The position numbers and the translations under genes were made by a program. Below, piece after piece: positions 1 through 5,897 of a stretch of 5,986 nt of DNA. The first letter of the stretch is position 1; each line of letters starts with the position of its first letter. Source of the DNA: Pseudomonadota bacterium (GTDB lineage: Bacteria; Myxococcota; UBA9042; PHBI01); assembly GCA_005788935.1 (NCBI GenBank), contig SYAK01000443.1, positions 1 to 5,986 on the forward strand. The letters run 5' to 3'. The notes under the pieces were generated by a model. It was not told where the DNA came from. It did not search any database and saw only the letters and a program-made list of their open reading frames with translations.

Positions 1-754
1 CGAACGGGTCGACCGCGAGGTCGGGGGCGACCCGGGTCAGCACGGGGGCCACGCGGTCGAGCGTGAACGTCGTCACCGCCGCGACCGGGTTGCCGAACCG
101 GTCGGTCCCGGACGCGACCAGGGTCCACGGTCCGCCGTCGGGCAAGGTCGCCGCGTCGAGGACACCACCGAAGGCCCCGGCCGCGACGGTCGCCTCGGTC
201 TGAAGGTCGCCGACAACGAGGCTCATCGACTGGCCGTCGAGACGGTTCGCCGTGCCCGCGAAGGCCACGGCGCTCGTGTTGAAGCAGGCGGCCTCGGTCG
301 GGCCCGTGAAGGCCAGGGTCGGCGCCGGGATCGCGAAGACGACCGCGATATCGGCCGACATCAGGTCATCGCCACCTGTCTGGATGACGCGGCAGCGCGT
401 CTCGGATCCGATGGCACCAACGGGCACCGTGACCGGGATCTCGAACGCGCGAGCGGCATCGAGCGGACCCGACACCGAGAGCGCACCGACGGCCACCTCG
501 ACCGCCCCCTCGGCGTCCGTCCGGCACCAGGCCGTCAACACATCGCCGACGCTGACGAACGGGGCCGTGACGCCGACGAGTCCCTCGAAGACGTCCGCGG
601 TTGCGGAGTCTCCATCGTCGCCCGCGAGCAGCACCGCACCATCGGCGGGCGTCGTCACCTGCAAATCGTAGTCGCTGTCGAGGCGCAGGATCCGGCCAGC
701 CTCAGCGCTGACATTGCCGCAGTCGTCGACCGCCTGCAGCGTCACGAGGTTGTC
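1..754 (-). repeat. Ig supermodule unit 2 (residues about 709-959, cut by window edge)
   Basis: This is the second copy of the long repeat. It holds DDCGNV (718-723), LAGDDGDSAT (751-760), Cys785 and Cys829, PAPTL (851-855), Cys865, FGNPV (928-932) and LDRVAP (940-945), each matching a landmark of unit 1. The equivalent of the last domain of unit 1 would lie beyond the window. Divergence between the copies is high at both protein and DNA level, so the duplication is old and not an assembly artefact. Confidence 0.62.
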
Positions 755-2878
755 GCCACGGGTGAGGCGCAGCTCGAGCTGCCACCTGCCGTCAGGCTGG
801 ACCGCCGCGCAGGGACCCGCCGGGACGGGCTCGCCAGAGGCGGACGTGGGCAGGACGCAGACCCAGCCGCCGAGGCTCAGGCCCGCCGCGAAGGCTGCGT
901 CGACGTAGCTGCCGCCGAGCACGACCTGATAGCCGGGAGCCTCGGGGTTGGCGTCAGGGACCTGGTCGACGCGGAGGCTGGCGGCGGTCGGGCTCGTGAA
1001 CAAGACGCGAGGCGCAGCGCGGTCGAGCCGGACCGTCACCGTCGGGTCCCCCTGGGACTCGGAGACGCGGTTGCCGAGCGCGTCCTCGGCGTCAAAGGCG
1101 AGCGCGAGGAGGCCATCGGGCGTGCCAGCCGGCACTTCGACCTCGCCGCTGAACGCGCCGTCGGCGACCTGACCGATGACCGCCGCGTCCCCGGAGCCGA
1201 AGGCGAGCGTCACGTCGCGCCCTTCGAGGTCGCTCGCGAGGAGGCTGACCGGGATCGTCGACGTCGCGATGCACTGCGGCCCGGTGCCGGTGTCGGCTGG
1301 CGCGACGACGCCAAGGGTCGGGGCGGGCAGTGCGACCACGATGGCGACCGGCTCTGAGGCGGTTCCGAGGCTCGTGGAGGCGGTGCAGGTCACGTCGGTC
1401 CCGAGGGTGTCGACCGGGATCGACACGGGCACCGCGTACGTCCCGTCGTCCGAGACCTCGTCAACCGTCAGCGAGCCGACCACGAGGCCGCTCACGAGGC
1501 CGTCGCAGGTCACGTTGATGATGAGGCCGGGGGTCGCGCCACTGATGCCGACGACGACCTCGGTCTCGTAGCTGAAGCGGGTCGCTGGGTCGACGTCATC
1601 GCGGGCGAGCAGCAGGGTGTCGACGCGCGGGTTGGCGATGGCGATGGCGCCAGGTGTCGCGAGGACGCGCGTGGGCTGCTCGGCACGACCCACGTTGCCG
1701 CAGGCGTCTGTGACCGCGATGGCGAGCGTCACGTCCGCGTCGCCCGTGAAGGTCTCGGCCGGGAACACGAACGCGCCAGGACCCGCGAGCACGACCGCCT
1801 CACCGGCCGCTCCGTCGCGCGCGAGGGTCGCCGCCACGGCGTCGACAGCCGTCGTCTGCCCGCTCGGGACGAGTTGCAGGCCGTCGGTCGCAGGGTCCGC
1901 GTCGTCCTCGAGCCGCACGACCGCGGCGCCTTCCGCGAGCGGCGTCACGAAGGCCGCGTCGGGCGGGGTGTTGTCCGCGCGCGCCGTCAGCTCGGCCTGC
2001 CCGGGCGCATCTGTCCCGTCGACAGGCTCGCTGTCGGTCGCCGTGACCGCGAAGGTGAGGCTGCGCTCGTGGCGCGAGGGCTCGCCCGTACCAGCCTCGA
2101 TAGCGGCGCCGAGGACCAGGAAGCCCCGCGCGACGCCAGTCTCGTCGAAGGTGCCCGACAGCTCGCCGAGCACAGCTCCGTCGTCGCCAGAGACCGTGCC
2201 GGAGATGGCGTCACAGGCGCCCGCGAGGCGGGTGACGCTCCACGCGACCCCGAGGTCGCCCGGCTCGCCCGACGTCGGGTCGACGGTCAGCGGCGCGCAG
2301 CCCGCTGCGTTCGCGTCGACGCTGATGGCGACCTCGCAGGCGGCTGGCTCGCCGGTCAGGGTCACGGTCTTTTCGGCGACGAGGGTGGCCTCCGCGTCCG
2401 TGACCACGTTGCCGTCCGTATCGACCTCGGTCTCGAACCACGCGACCTGAACCTGCAGCGGGACCTCGCGGAACGGCAGCGTCACCGAGCGGAAGAGGCC
2501 GCCGACGAGGACGGAGCCGGCCCCGGGGATCTCGGCGAGCACCTCGCCATCAAGCGACAGCCGGAAGAGCCCGCCAGCCTCCTGCCCGATGGCGAGCGCC
2601 CCGACGTCGACCTGGAAGCCGGCCTCGCCGAAGTAGGCCGGGCTCTCGTCGGCGCGGTCGAGCGTGACGGTGTCGACGCCCAGGCCGACGGTCGCTTCGG
2701 CGAGCTGAAACGCGAAGTCGAGCGCCGCCGCGGGGGCTTCGGGTTCAGCGGTAGCGCCGAGCGGACGGACCAGTTCGGAGCCATCACACCCGCCGACCGC
2801 GAGTGCGACCGCGGAGCAGACGGGGGTGGCGAGGCTGCGCATCGTACGGAGCGCGCGGCGCGAGACGGGCTTCATCAT
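1..2878 (-). CDS. Large Ig-like repeat lipoprotein, 3' end beyond window
   Basis: This reading frame stays open for 959 codons from the ATG at 2878 to the window edge, so the C-terminus is missing. The first of two adjacent ATGs (2878, 2875) is chosen because AGGA lies 7 bases upstream of it. The N-terminus has basic residues (K3, R7, R8, R11), a short apolar stretch and a lipobox-like VGGC ending at Cys31, so it is probably exported and lipid-anchored. The rest is rich in Val, Ala, Asp, Gly and Thr with alternating beta-strand patterns and proline-rich linkers, typical of bacterial Ig-like domains. Recurring landmarks are DxCGNV (391, 718), PAPTL (518, 851), LDRxAP (618, 940) and an acidic L..DDxDxAT motif (about 323, 424, 751). 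No catalytic domain is visible. A structural or adhesive surface role is inferred; the missing C-terminus could carry another function. The gene has its own promoter and is probably separate from the upstream operon. Confidence 0.87.
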   Translation of the reverse strand, partial: MMKPVSRRALRTMRSLATPVCSAVALAVGGCDGSELVRPLGATAEPEAPAAALDFAFQLAEATVGLGVDTVTLDRADESPAYFGEAGFQVDVGALAIGQEAGGLFRLSLDGEVLAEIPGAGSVLVGGLFRSVTLPFREVPLQVQVAWFETEVDTDGNVVTDAEATLVAEKTVTLTGEPAACEVAISVDANAAGCAPLTVDPTSGEPGDLGVAWSVTRLAGACDAISGTVSGDDGAVLGELSGTFDETGVARGFLVLGAAIEAGTGEPSRHERSLTFAVTATDSEPVDGTDAPGQAELTARADNTPPDAAFVTPLAEGAAVVRLEDDADPATDGLQLVPSGQTTAVDAVAATLARDGAAGEAVVLAGPGAFVFPAETFTGDADVTLAIAVTDACGNVGRAEQPTRVLATPGAIAIANPRVDTLLLARDDVDPATRFSYETEVVVGISGATPGLIINVTCDGLVSGLVVGSLTVDEVSDDGTYAVPVSIPVDTLGTDVTCTASTSLGTASEPVAIVVALPAPTLGVVAPADTGTGPQCIATSTIPVSLLASDLEGRDVTLAFGSGDAAVIGQVADGAFSGEVEVPAGTPDGLLALAFDAEDALGNRVSESQGDPTVTVRLDRAAPRVLFTSPTAASLRVDQVPDANPEAPGYQVVLGGSYVDAAFAAGLSLGGWVCVLPTSASGEPVPAGPCAAVQPDGRWQLELRLTRGDNLVTLQAVDDCGNVSAEAGRILRLDSDYDLQVTTPADGAVLLAGDDGDSATADVFEGLVGVTAPFVSVGDVLTAWCRTDAEGAVEVAVGALSVSGPLDAARAFEIPVTVPVGAIGSETRCRVIQTGGDDLMSADIAVVFAIPAPTLAFTGPTEAACFNTSAVAFAGTANRLDGQSMSLVVGDLQTEATVAAGAFGGVLDAATLPDGGPWTLVASGTDRFGNPVAAVTTFTLDRVAPVLTRVAPDLAVDPF
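755..1738 (-). repeat. Ig supermodule unit 1 (residues about 381-708)
   Basis: This is the first complete copy of a repeat of about 325 residues in the lipoprotein. In order it holds DACGNV (391-396), an acidic LARDDVDPAT motif (424-433), a domain with Cys458 and Cys498, the hinge PAPTL (518-522), a domain starting near Cys536 and carrying LGNRV (601-605), LDRAAP (618-623), and a further domain with Cys674 and Cys690. The same landmarks recur in the same order in the next unit at offsets of 322-333 residues, which supports duplication of a multi-domain block. Boundaries are approximate because the identity is low and spread out. Confidence 0.65.
2786..2878 (-). other. Lipoprotein signal peptide with lipobox Cys31
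   Basis: Residues 1-31 of the large Ig-like protein form a type II signal peptide: a basic n-region, a moderately apolar core (about residues 16-28) and VGGC at 28-31, with Cys31 as the predicted lipidated residue. Asp follows at +2; in E. coli this favours inner-membrane retention, but the rule is not safely transferable to other phyla. A serine and two arginines at 6-8 followed by A-L-R give a weak twin-arginine resemblance. Cys21 is a poorer lipidation candidate because TPV precedes it. Confidence 0.7.
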
Positions 2879-2885
2879 GGTAAGG

Positions 2886-2889
2886 TCCT
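2886..2889 (-). promoter_or_regulatory. Ribosome binding site of the Ig-like lipoprotein
   Basis: AGGA on the minus strand lies 7 bases before the ATG at 2878 and 10 before the ATG at 2875. The 7-base spacing is the better one, so translation probably starts at the first ATG with Met-Met. Confidence 0.6.
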
Positions 2890-2895
2890 GTTGCG

Positions 2896-2908
2896 GGGCC
2901 ACAGGCCC
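2896..2908 (-). other. Small GC hairpin at the predicted transcript start
   Basis: GGGCC, a three-base loop and GGCCC form a perfect 5-bp stem between the predicted -10 element and the ribosome binding site of the lipoprotein gene. It could stabilise the 5' end of the mRNA or mark an operator. At this GC content such a short stem may also arise by chance. Confidence 0.25.
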
Positions 2909-2910
2909 AC

Positions 2911-2939
2911 AGCCTAGATGTCCCGCAGCCTGGAGTCAA
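2911..2939 (-). promoter_or_regulatory. Sigma70-type promoter for the Ig-like lipoprotein
   Basis: On the minus strand, TTGACT at 2939-2934 (five of six bases of the -35 consensus) is followed by exactly 17 bases and TAGGCT at 2916-2911, a -10 form often seen in GC-rich bacteria. Transcription would start near 2904, leaving a leader of about 26 bases that contains the ribosome binding site. The element sits in the only sizeable non-coding gap, directly ahead of a gene that needs its own promoter. No experimental support is available. Confidence 0.6.
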
Positions 2940-2960
2940 CCCGTCCCCGACGCCTTGCGG

Positions 2961-2979
2961 CGCGGGGCCATGGCCCGCG
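2961..2979. other. GC-rich palindrome between operon and lipoprotein gene
   Basis: A perfect 12-base palindrome, GGGCCATGGCCC (2965-2976), is extended by three more pairs (CGC/GCG) after a single bulged G. It lies 55-75 bases past the stop of the PqqD-like gene and upstream of the lipoprotein promoter. It could be a terminator stem for the operon, although no T-run follows it on the minus strand, or an operator for the downstream promoter. The sequence does not decide between these. Confidence 0.3.
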
Positions 2980-3034
2980 GTGCGGCTCGCGCCGAGTCTG
3001 CCGTGGACGGACGCCCATCGTGCGCGGGCCGCGT

Positions 3035-3319
3035 TCAGGCCGGAAGCGCGACGAGAACCCCTTCGCGCACCAGGCGTTCCACGAAGGCCCGCACGTCCGC
3101 CTCGGCCTGCGCGGGCGCCACGTCGAACTCGCCTGTCAGGCGGCCGGTGAGGGCCGACACGTCAGGCGGGGCATCTGGCGCGGCGAGCGCGAGCCAGAGC
3201 GTCTGGGCCGTCGCCTCGCGCAGCCAGTGGATGCGCCCGTCGGGCATCAGCACGAAGACCTCGTCGCCGACGAGGCGATGGAGCACGCCGTGGGCGACCG
3301 CGTAACGAACTGCGTTCAT
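3035..3319 (-). CDS. PqqD-like (RRE-fold) small protein
   Basis: A 94-residue protein with the PqqD family layout: three short N-terminal beta strands (about residues 12-32, with the GDEVFVL and DGRIHWL segments), a helix with the usual tryptophan (TAQTLWLAL, W42), then two helices (55-65 and 70-86, with DVRAFVERLVREGVL). PqqD and related RiPP recognition elements bind the leader of a precursor peptide and present it to a maturase, typically a radical SAM enzyme. No such enzyme or precursor is visible here, so the partner is unknown and the family name is not evidence for PQQ synthesis. The ATG at 3319 is chosen because it overlaps the amidohydrolase stop as ATGA and follows AGGAAGG at 3330-3324. 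The same frame stays open further upstream, but that part lies inside the amidohydrolase gene and is Arg-rich shadow sequence. Confidence 0.82.
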   Translation of the reverse strand: MNAVRYAVAHGVLHRLVGDEVFVLMPDGRIHWLREATAQTLWLALAAPDAPPDVSALTGRLTGEFDVAPAQAEADVRAFVERLVREGVLVALPA

Positions 3320-4485
3320 TCCGCCTTCCTGACGATGGCGCGCGGGTCCCCGTCGGCCACCGCGACCACGGCCCGGTGCATCCGCTCGGCCACGGCTAGG
3401 ACACGCTCGTCGATGGCGAACCGCGGCGAGTGATGCGGCTCGACATGGTCGGCCTCGGGTTCCCGGCTGCCGATGAGGACGAAGCAGCCCGGGACGACGT
3501 GCAGGATCTCCCCGAAGTCCTCGCCCGCCATCGTGCGGTAGCCCTCGCGGCGCGGCCCGCCGACGACCCCGGCGGCCTGGCGGGCAATGGCGACGGCGGA
3601 CGCATGGTTGACGGTGGGGCGTGAGGTCCGGGTCCAGCCGACCTCGATGCGCGTCCCGGTCGCGACCCCGACGCCCGCCGCGATCTCCCGCATCGCGGCC
3701 TCGACCTGGTCGAGGGTCGCGGTGTCGTAGGCCCGCACCGTCCCGGACATCGTCACGACACCCGGGATGACGTTGAACGCGTCCCCGCCGTGCACACTGC
3801 CAACCGTCACGACGACGGGCTCGACGGGGGCCACGCGGCGGCTCGCGATGGTCTGGACAGCGAGGATGAACTCGGCGGCCGCGACGATCGGGTCGCGCGC
3901 CAGGTGCGGGATCGCGCCATGCCCGCCTTGCCCGCGGACCTCGACGGTGAACGCCACGACGCCCGCCATGACCCCGCCCGTCGTCAGCACGATCTCCCCC
4001 ATCGGCAGCTCGTTCCAGACGTGGATGCCGAAGGCCATGTCGACGCCGTCGAGCGCCCCGTCGCGGATGCACGCGAGGGCCCCTCCCCCGCCCTCCTCGG
4101 CGGGCTGGAAGAGGACGCGGACCGCCACCCGCTCCGGCGGCTCGGCGACGAGGCGGGCGGCCGCCACCGCGAGGCTCGCCATGTGGGCGTCGTGACCGCA
4201 GGCGTGCATGCAGCCCGGGTGCGTGCTCGCGAACGGCAGCCCGGTCAGTTCGGTGATGGGCAGCGCGTCCATGTCGGCCCGCAACAGCAGGGTGGCCTCG
4301 GCCACCCCCGACCGAGGCGCGATGTCGAGCACGAAGCCCGTGCCGCCGACCGGGCGCAGGCGGTCTGCGAGGCCGATGCCACCGAAGGCCTCCTTCAGGA
4401 AGGCGCTCGTGCGGTGCTCGGCGAAGGACAGCTCGGGGATCCGGTGAAGGGCGCGCCTCAGCGCGACGACGTCCTGCAGCAGCAC
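3316..4485 (-). CDS. M20D-family metal-dependent amidohydrolase
   Basis: A 389-residue protein of the usual length for the M20D group (hippurate, IAA-amino acid and N-acyl-amino acid hydrolases), which cleaves an amide bond between an acyl group and an amino acid using two metal ions. Family marks in order: RRALHRIPELSFAE (10-23), LLLRADMDALPI (66-77), MHACGHDAH (93-101), LFQPAEEGGGGA (125-136), HVWNELPMG (155-163), GGHGAIPH (187-194), DAFNVIPG (235-242), GEDFG (321-325) and HHSPRF (351-356). By homology with characterised members, Cys96, His98, Glu131, His155 and His352 bind metal and Glu130 is the catalytic base. The lid/dimerisation domain spans about 175-290. No signal peptide is seen, so it is cytoplasmic. 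The GTG start is supported by AGGAG 8 bases upstream. It lies 34 bases after the preceding gene and is coupled to the PqqD-like gene. The substrate cannot be told from sequence. Confidence 0.93.
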   Translation of the reverse strand: MLLQDVVALRRALHRIPELSFAEHRTSAFLKEAFGGIGLADRLRPVGGTGFVLDIAPRSGVAEATLLLRADMDALPITELTGLPFASTHPGCMHACGHDAHMASLAVAAARLVAEPPERVAVRVLFQPAEEGGGGALACIRDGALDGVDMAFGIHVWNELPMGEIVLTTGGVMAGVVAFTVEVRGQGGHGAIPHLARDPIVAAAEFILAVQTIASRRVAPVEPVVVTVGSVHGGDAFNVIPGVVTMSGTVRAYDTATLDQVEAAMREIAAGVGVATGTRIEVGWTRTSRPTVNHASAVAIARQAAGVVGGPRREGYRTMAGEDFGEILHVVPGCFVLIGSREPEADHVEPHHSPRFAIDERVLAVAERMHRAVVAVADGDPRAIVRKAE

Positions 4486-4519
4486 GGTCGGGTCTCCTGG
4501 TCTTGAGGGTCCCCAGAGG

Positions 4520-5164
4520 TCAGCGGGCAGGCTCGGCCTCGGGTGCGTCGGGATCTGGCGGGACAGGGTTCGTGTCAGGGTCGTGCTTCCACATCGGACC
4601 CGGGAACTTGTCCTTGATTTCCTTGCAGAAGTAGCGTTCCCACCGCATCACCGCGAGCAAGGTGCCGCGCCACGCGGACGCGTCCGCCATGACCTGCGGG
4701 CTGACCGCGTCGAGCAGTTCGGGCGCCGCGTAGGCCTCCGCCATTGACGCGAGCTTCGGAAACTCGAAGCCACCCGCGTCCACAGGCTTGTGGTCGAACG
4801 GCGGCTTCTCGGTCAGGTCGACCTCACGCTCGACGCGACGCATGTTACGAAGAATGAACTGGCGCTCGCAGTCCGTCTTCATGCGGTCGTCGAGGTCGGC
4901 TGGGTACTCATCCTCGCGCATCGGGCGCGGCGGCTTGATGATGAGCTGCTTTTGCACCCCGAACGCCTCGAGGTTCAGCACCTTGTCGGCGCGCACGTCA
5001 AGCGGCTCGGGGCGGCTGTCAAGGAAGCCGAACCACCCGCGCCGGAAGCGCGTCCCCCGGACGCCGTGGGCGAAGGCGAGGTGCCCCGCGAACGGGTCGA
5101 GCGGCGGGACCGCGTCGCCGACAGCCTCCGGGCTCACCGCGGGCGCGTCAGCGATCACCGCCAC
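4520..5164 (-). CDS. Unrecognised protein in the Ycf35/DUF2997 operon
   Basis: I do not recognise this family. The protein has about 214 residues if it starts at the GTG at 5164. It opens with an Ala/Pro/Val-rich low-complexity stretch, then a core with an aromatic and basic block (RFRRGWFGFLD), a segment predicted to be strand (KQLIIKPP), a charged helix (DRMKTDCERQFILRNMRRVEREVDL), a helical part rich in Ala and Leu, and RWERYFCKEIKDKFPGPMW near the end. The tail is disordered and Pro/Asp/Glu-rich. There are only two cysteines, and no signal peptide, membrane segment or known catalytic motif. The start is uncertain: the frame extends to a GTG at 5206, but those extra 14 residues are Arg/Ser-rich, overlap the DUF2997 gene and lack a ribosome binding site; GTGs at 5158 and 5137 are also possible. 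The position suggests a partner of the two preceding proteins. Confidence 0.75.
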   Translation of the reverse strand: MAVIADAPAVSPEAVGDAVPPLDPFAGHLAFAHGVRGTRFRRGWFGFLDSRPEPLDVRADKVLNLEAFGVQKQLIIKPPRPMREDEYPADLDDRMKTDCERQFILRNMRRVEREVDLTEKPPFDHKPVDAGGFEFPKLASMAEAYAAPELLDAVSPQVMADASAWRGTLLAVMRWERYFCKEIKDKFPGPMWKHDPDTNPVPPDPDAPEAEPAR

Positions 5165-5354
5165 CGAGCTCGATCTGCTGCGTCTCTTCCTGCTGGTAAT
5201 ACTCACCGGTATACTGCCGGTCGGTCACGAGGCCGAGGGCCTCCTCGATCTCCTTCGTGAGCGCGGTGCAGTCGGCGCCAGGCGCGCCCTTGACCTCGAT
5301 GCGCACCTCGCCGTTGTCGTCGATGGTGAAGAAGATGTCCTTGCGTGTTGCCAT
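5148..5354 (-). CDS. DUF2997 family small protein
   Basis: A 68-residue protein matching the DUF2997 pattern: an N-terminal strand pair (DIFFTIDDNGEVRIEVKG), a glycine turn with Cys29 (GADC), a helix (TALTKEIEEALG) and a C-terminal segment with the conserved T-x-E-Y-Y element (TGEYYQQEE). The family has no assigned biochemical activity. It is often encoded beside Ycf35/DUF1257 genes, as here, where it begins 30 bases after that gene. GAGGGG lies 7 bases before the ATG. The end of the gene overlaps the likely start of the following gene by a few to 17 bases, which implies co-translation. No signal peptide or membrane segment is seen, so it is cytoplasmic. Confidence 0.85.
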   Translation of the reverse strand: MATRKDIFFTIDDNGEVRIEVKGAPGADCTALTKEIEEALGLVTDRQYTGEYYQQEETQQIELGGGDR

Positions 5355-5384
5355 GTTCAGTCCCCTCGTCGCGTCACGGAACGG

Positions 5385-5789
5385 TCACGACCACGAGCGG
5401 ACGTGGATGCGGATCTCGTCCTTGTCCGTCGTCTCCTCGGTCTCGAGCGTGTAGCCCTTCTTCTTCACCTCATCCATGATGACGTGGTAGCTGTAGCGCC
5501 GCGTCAATTGCTTGATGAAGTCCTCCTCGGCGACCCCGCGGGTGGTCTCGACCCCCCACCAGTCCGCGACGAACTCGTAGGTGCCGTCGAGGGTCTTGAC
5601 AATGCCGATGTCGTAGGTCTTCGAGGCCTTGATGCACCCGACGGCGTCCATCTTCTGCCCCTGGTAGCCACGGACCTGCACCGTCTGGCCTTCCTCGGCC
5701 AGGGTGCACTCGTAGTTGAGGTCCTTCAGCGCCCGCTCGAGCGCGCTCAGGTTCCGGATCTTGGTCTTGACCGACGAAAAGTGGGACAT
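5385..5789 (-). CDS. ycf35: Ycf35 / DUF1257 family protein
   Basis: A 134-residue protein with the full Ycf35 pattern: the family N-terminus MSHFSSVKT, a helix (LSALERALKDL, 14-24), VRGYQGQ (39-45), YDIGIVK (59-65), YEFVADWWGV (71-80), and a C-terminal helix with YSYHVIMDEVKKKGY (99-113) followed by a strand. Members are known from plastid and cyanobacterial genomes and scattered bacteria; their biochemical function is not established. The ATG at 5789 is chosen over an upstream in-frame GTG at 5825 because it matches the conserved family start and follows GGGAG by 6 bases. It is the first gene of the five-gene run, 79 bases after the preceding gene. No signal peptide is seen, so it is soluble. 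Confidence 0.9.
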   Translation of the reverse strand: MSHFSSVKTKIRNLSALERALKDLNYECTLAEEGQTVQVRGYQGQKMDAVGCIKASKTYDIGIVKTLDGTYEFVADWWGVETTRGVAEEDFIKQLTRRYSYHVIMDEVKKKGYTLETEETTDKDEIRIHVRSWS

Positions 5790-5795
5790 CGCATG

Positions 5796-5800
5796 CTCCC
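5796..5800 (-). promoter_or_regulatory. Ribosome binding site that fixes the Ycf35 start
   Basis: GGGAG on the minus strand sits 6 bases before the ATG at 5789. The in-frame GTG at 5825, 12 codons upstream, has no comparable site, and its extra residues do not belong to the family pattern. Confidence 0.65.
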
Positions 5801-5867
5801 GGAGACGCGCGAGACGCGGCTCCACAGGCTGTCACGGGGGGGCCCGAGAGGGTCTCAGGACGGCGCG

Positions 5868-5897
5868 ATCATAGCGAAGGCGGGTCGCTCACGTCGA
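5868..5897 (-). promoter_or_regulatory. Possible sigma70-type promoter of the Ycf35 operon
   Basis: TATGAT at 5873-5868 matches five of six bases of the -10 consensus and stands out in GC-rich surroundings. TCGACG at 5897-5892, 18 bases upstream, matches four of six bases of the -35 consensus. Transcription would start near 5861, giving a leader of about 70 bases before the Ycf35 ATG. The element overlaps the final codons and stop of the preceding gene, so the five-gene run may instead, or also, be read through from that gene. Confidence 0.4.

Noticed and set aside
1874..2917. A long open frame (347 codons) on the plus strand across the lipoprotein gene
   Set aside because: Its product is an Arg/Asp/Gly/His-rich mix without domain pattern, and it lies opposite a 959-codon gene with a signal peptide and repeated domains. 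Long antisense open frames are expected at this GC content.
2961..2979. A firm intrinsic terminator call for the GC palindrome
   Set aside because: No T-rich run follows the stem on the minus strand, so only a tentative palindrome is reported.
3035..3319. Naming the small gene pqqD with a role in PQQ synthesis
   Set aside because: None of pqqA, pqqB, pqqC or pqqE is in the window. PqqD-like folds serve many unrelated pathways.
3320..4072. In-frame upstream extension of the PqqD-like gene, suggesting a fused 345-residue protein
   Set aside because: The added part overlaps the amidohydrolase in another frame, is Arg-rich and has no domain. The ATG at 3319 has a good ribosome binding site and gives a full-length PqqD-like protein.
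3790..4506. A 238-codon plus-strand open frame opposite the amidohydrolase
   Set aside because: The product is dominated by Arg, Asp and His with no motif, while the minus strand encodes every M20D signature in order.
5790..5825. A 12-residue N-terminal extension of Ycf35 from a GTG at 5825
   Set aside because: Family members begin with MSHF, which is reached from the ATG at 5789, and the ribosome binding site is placed for that ATG.
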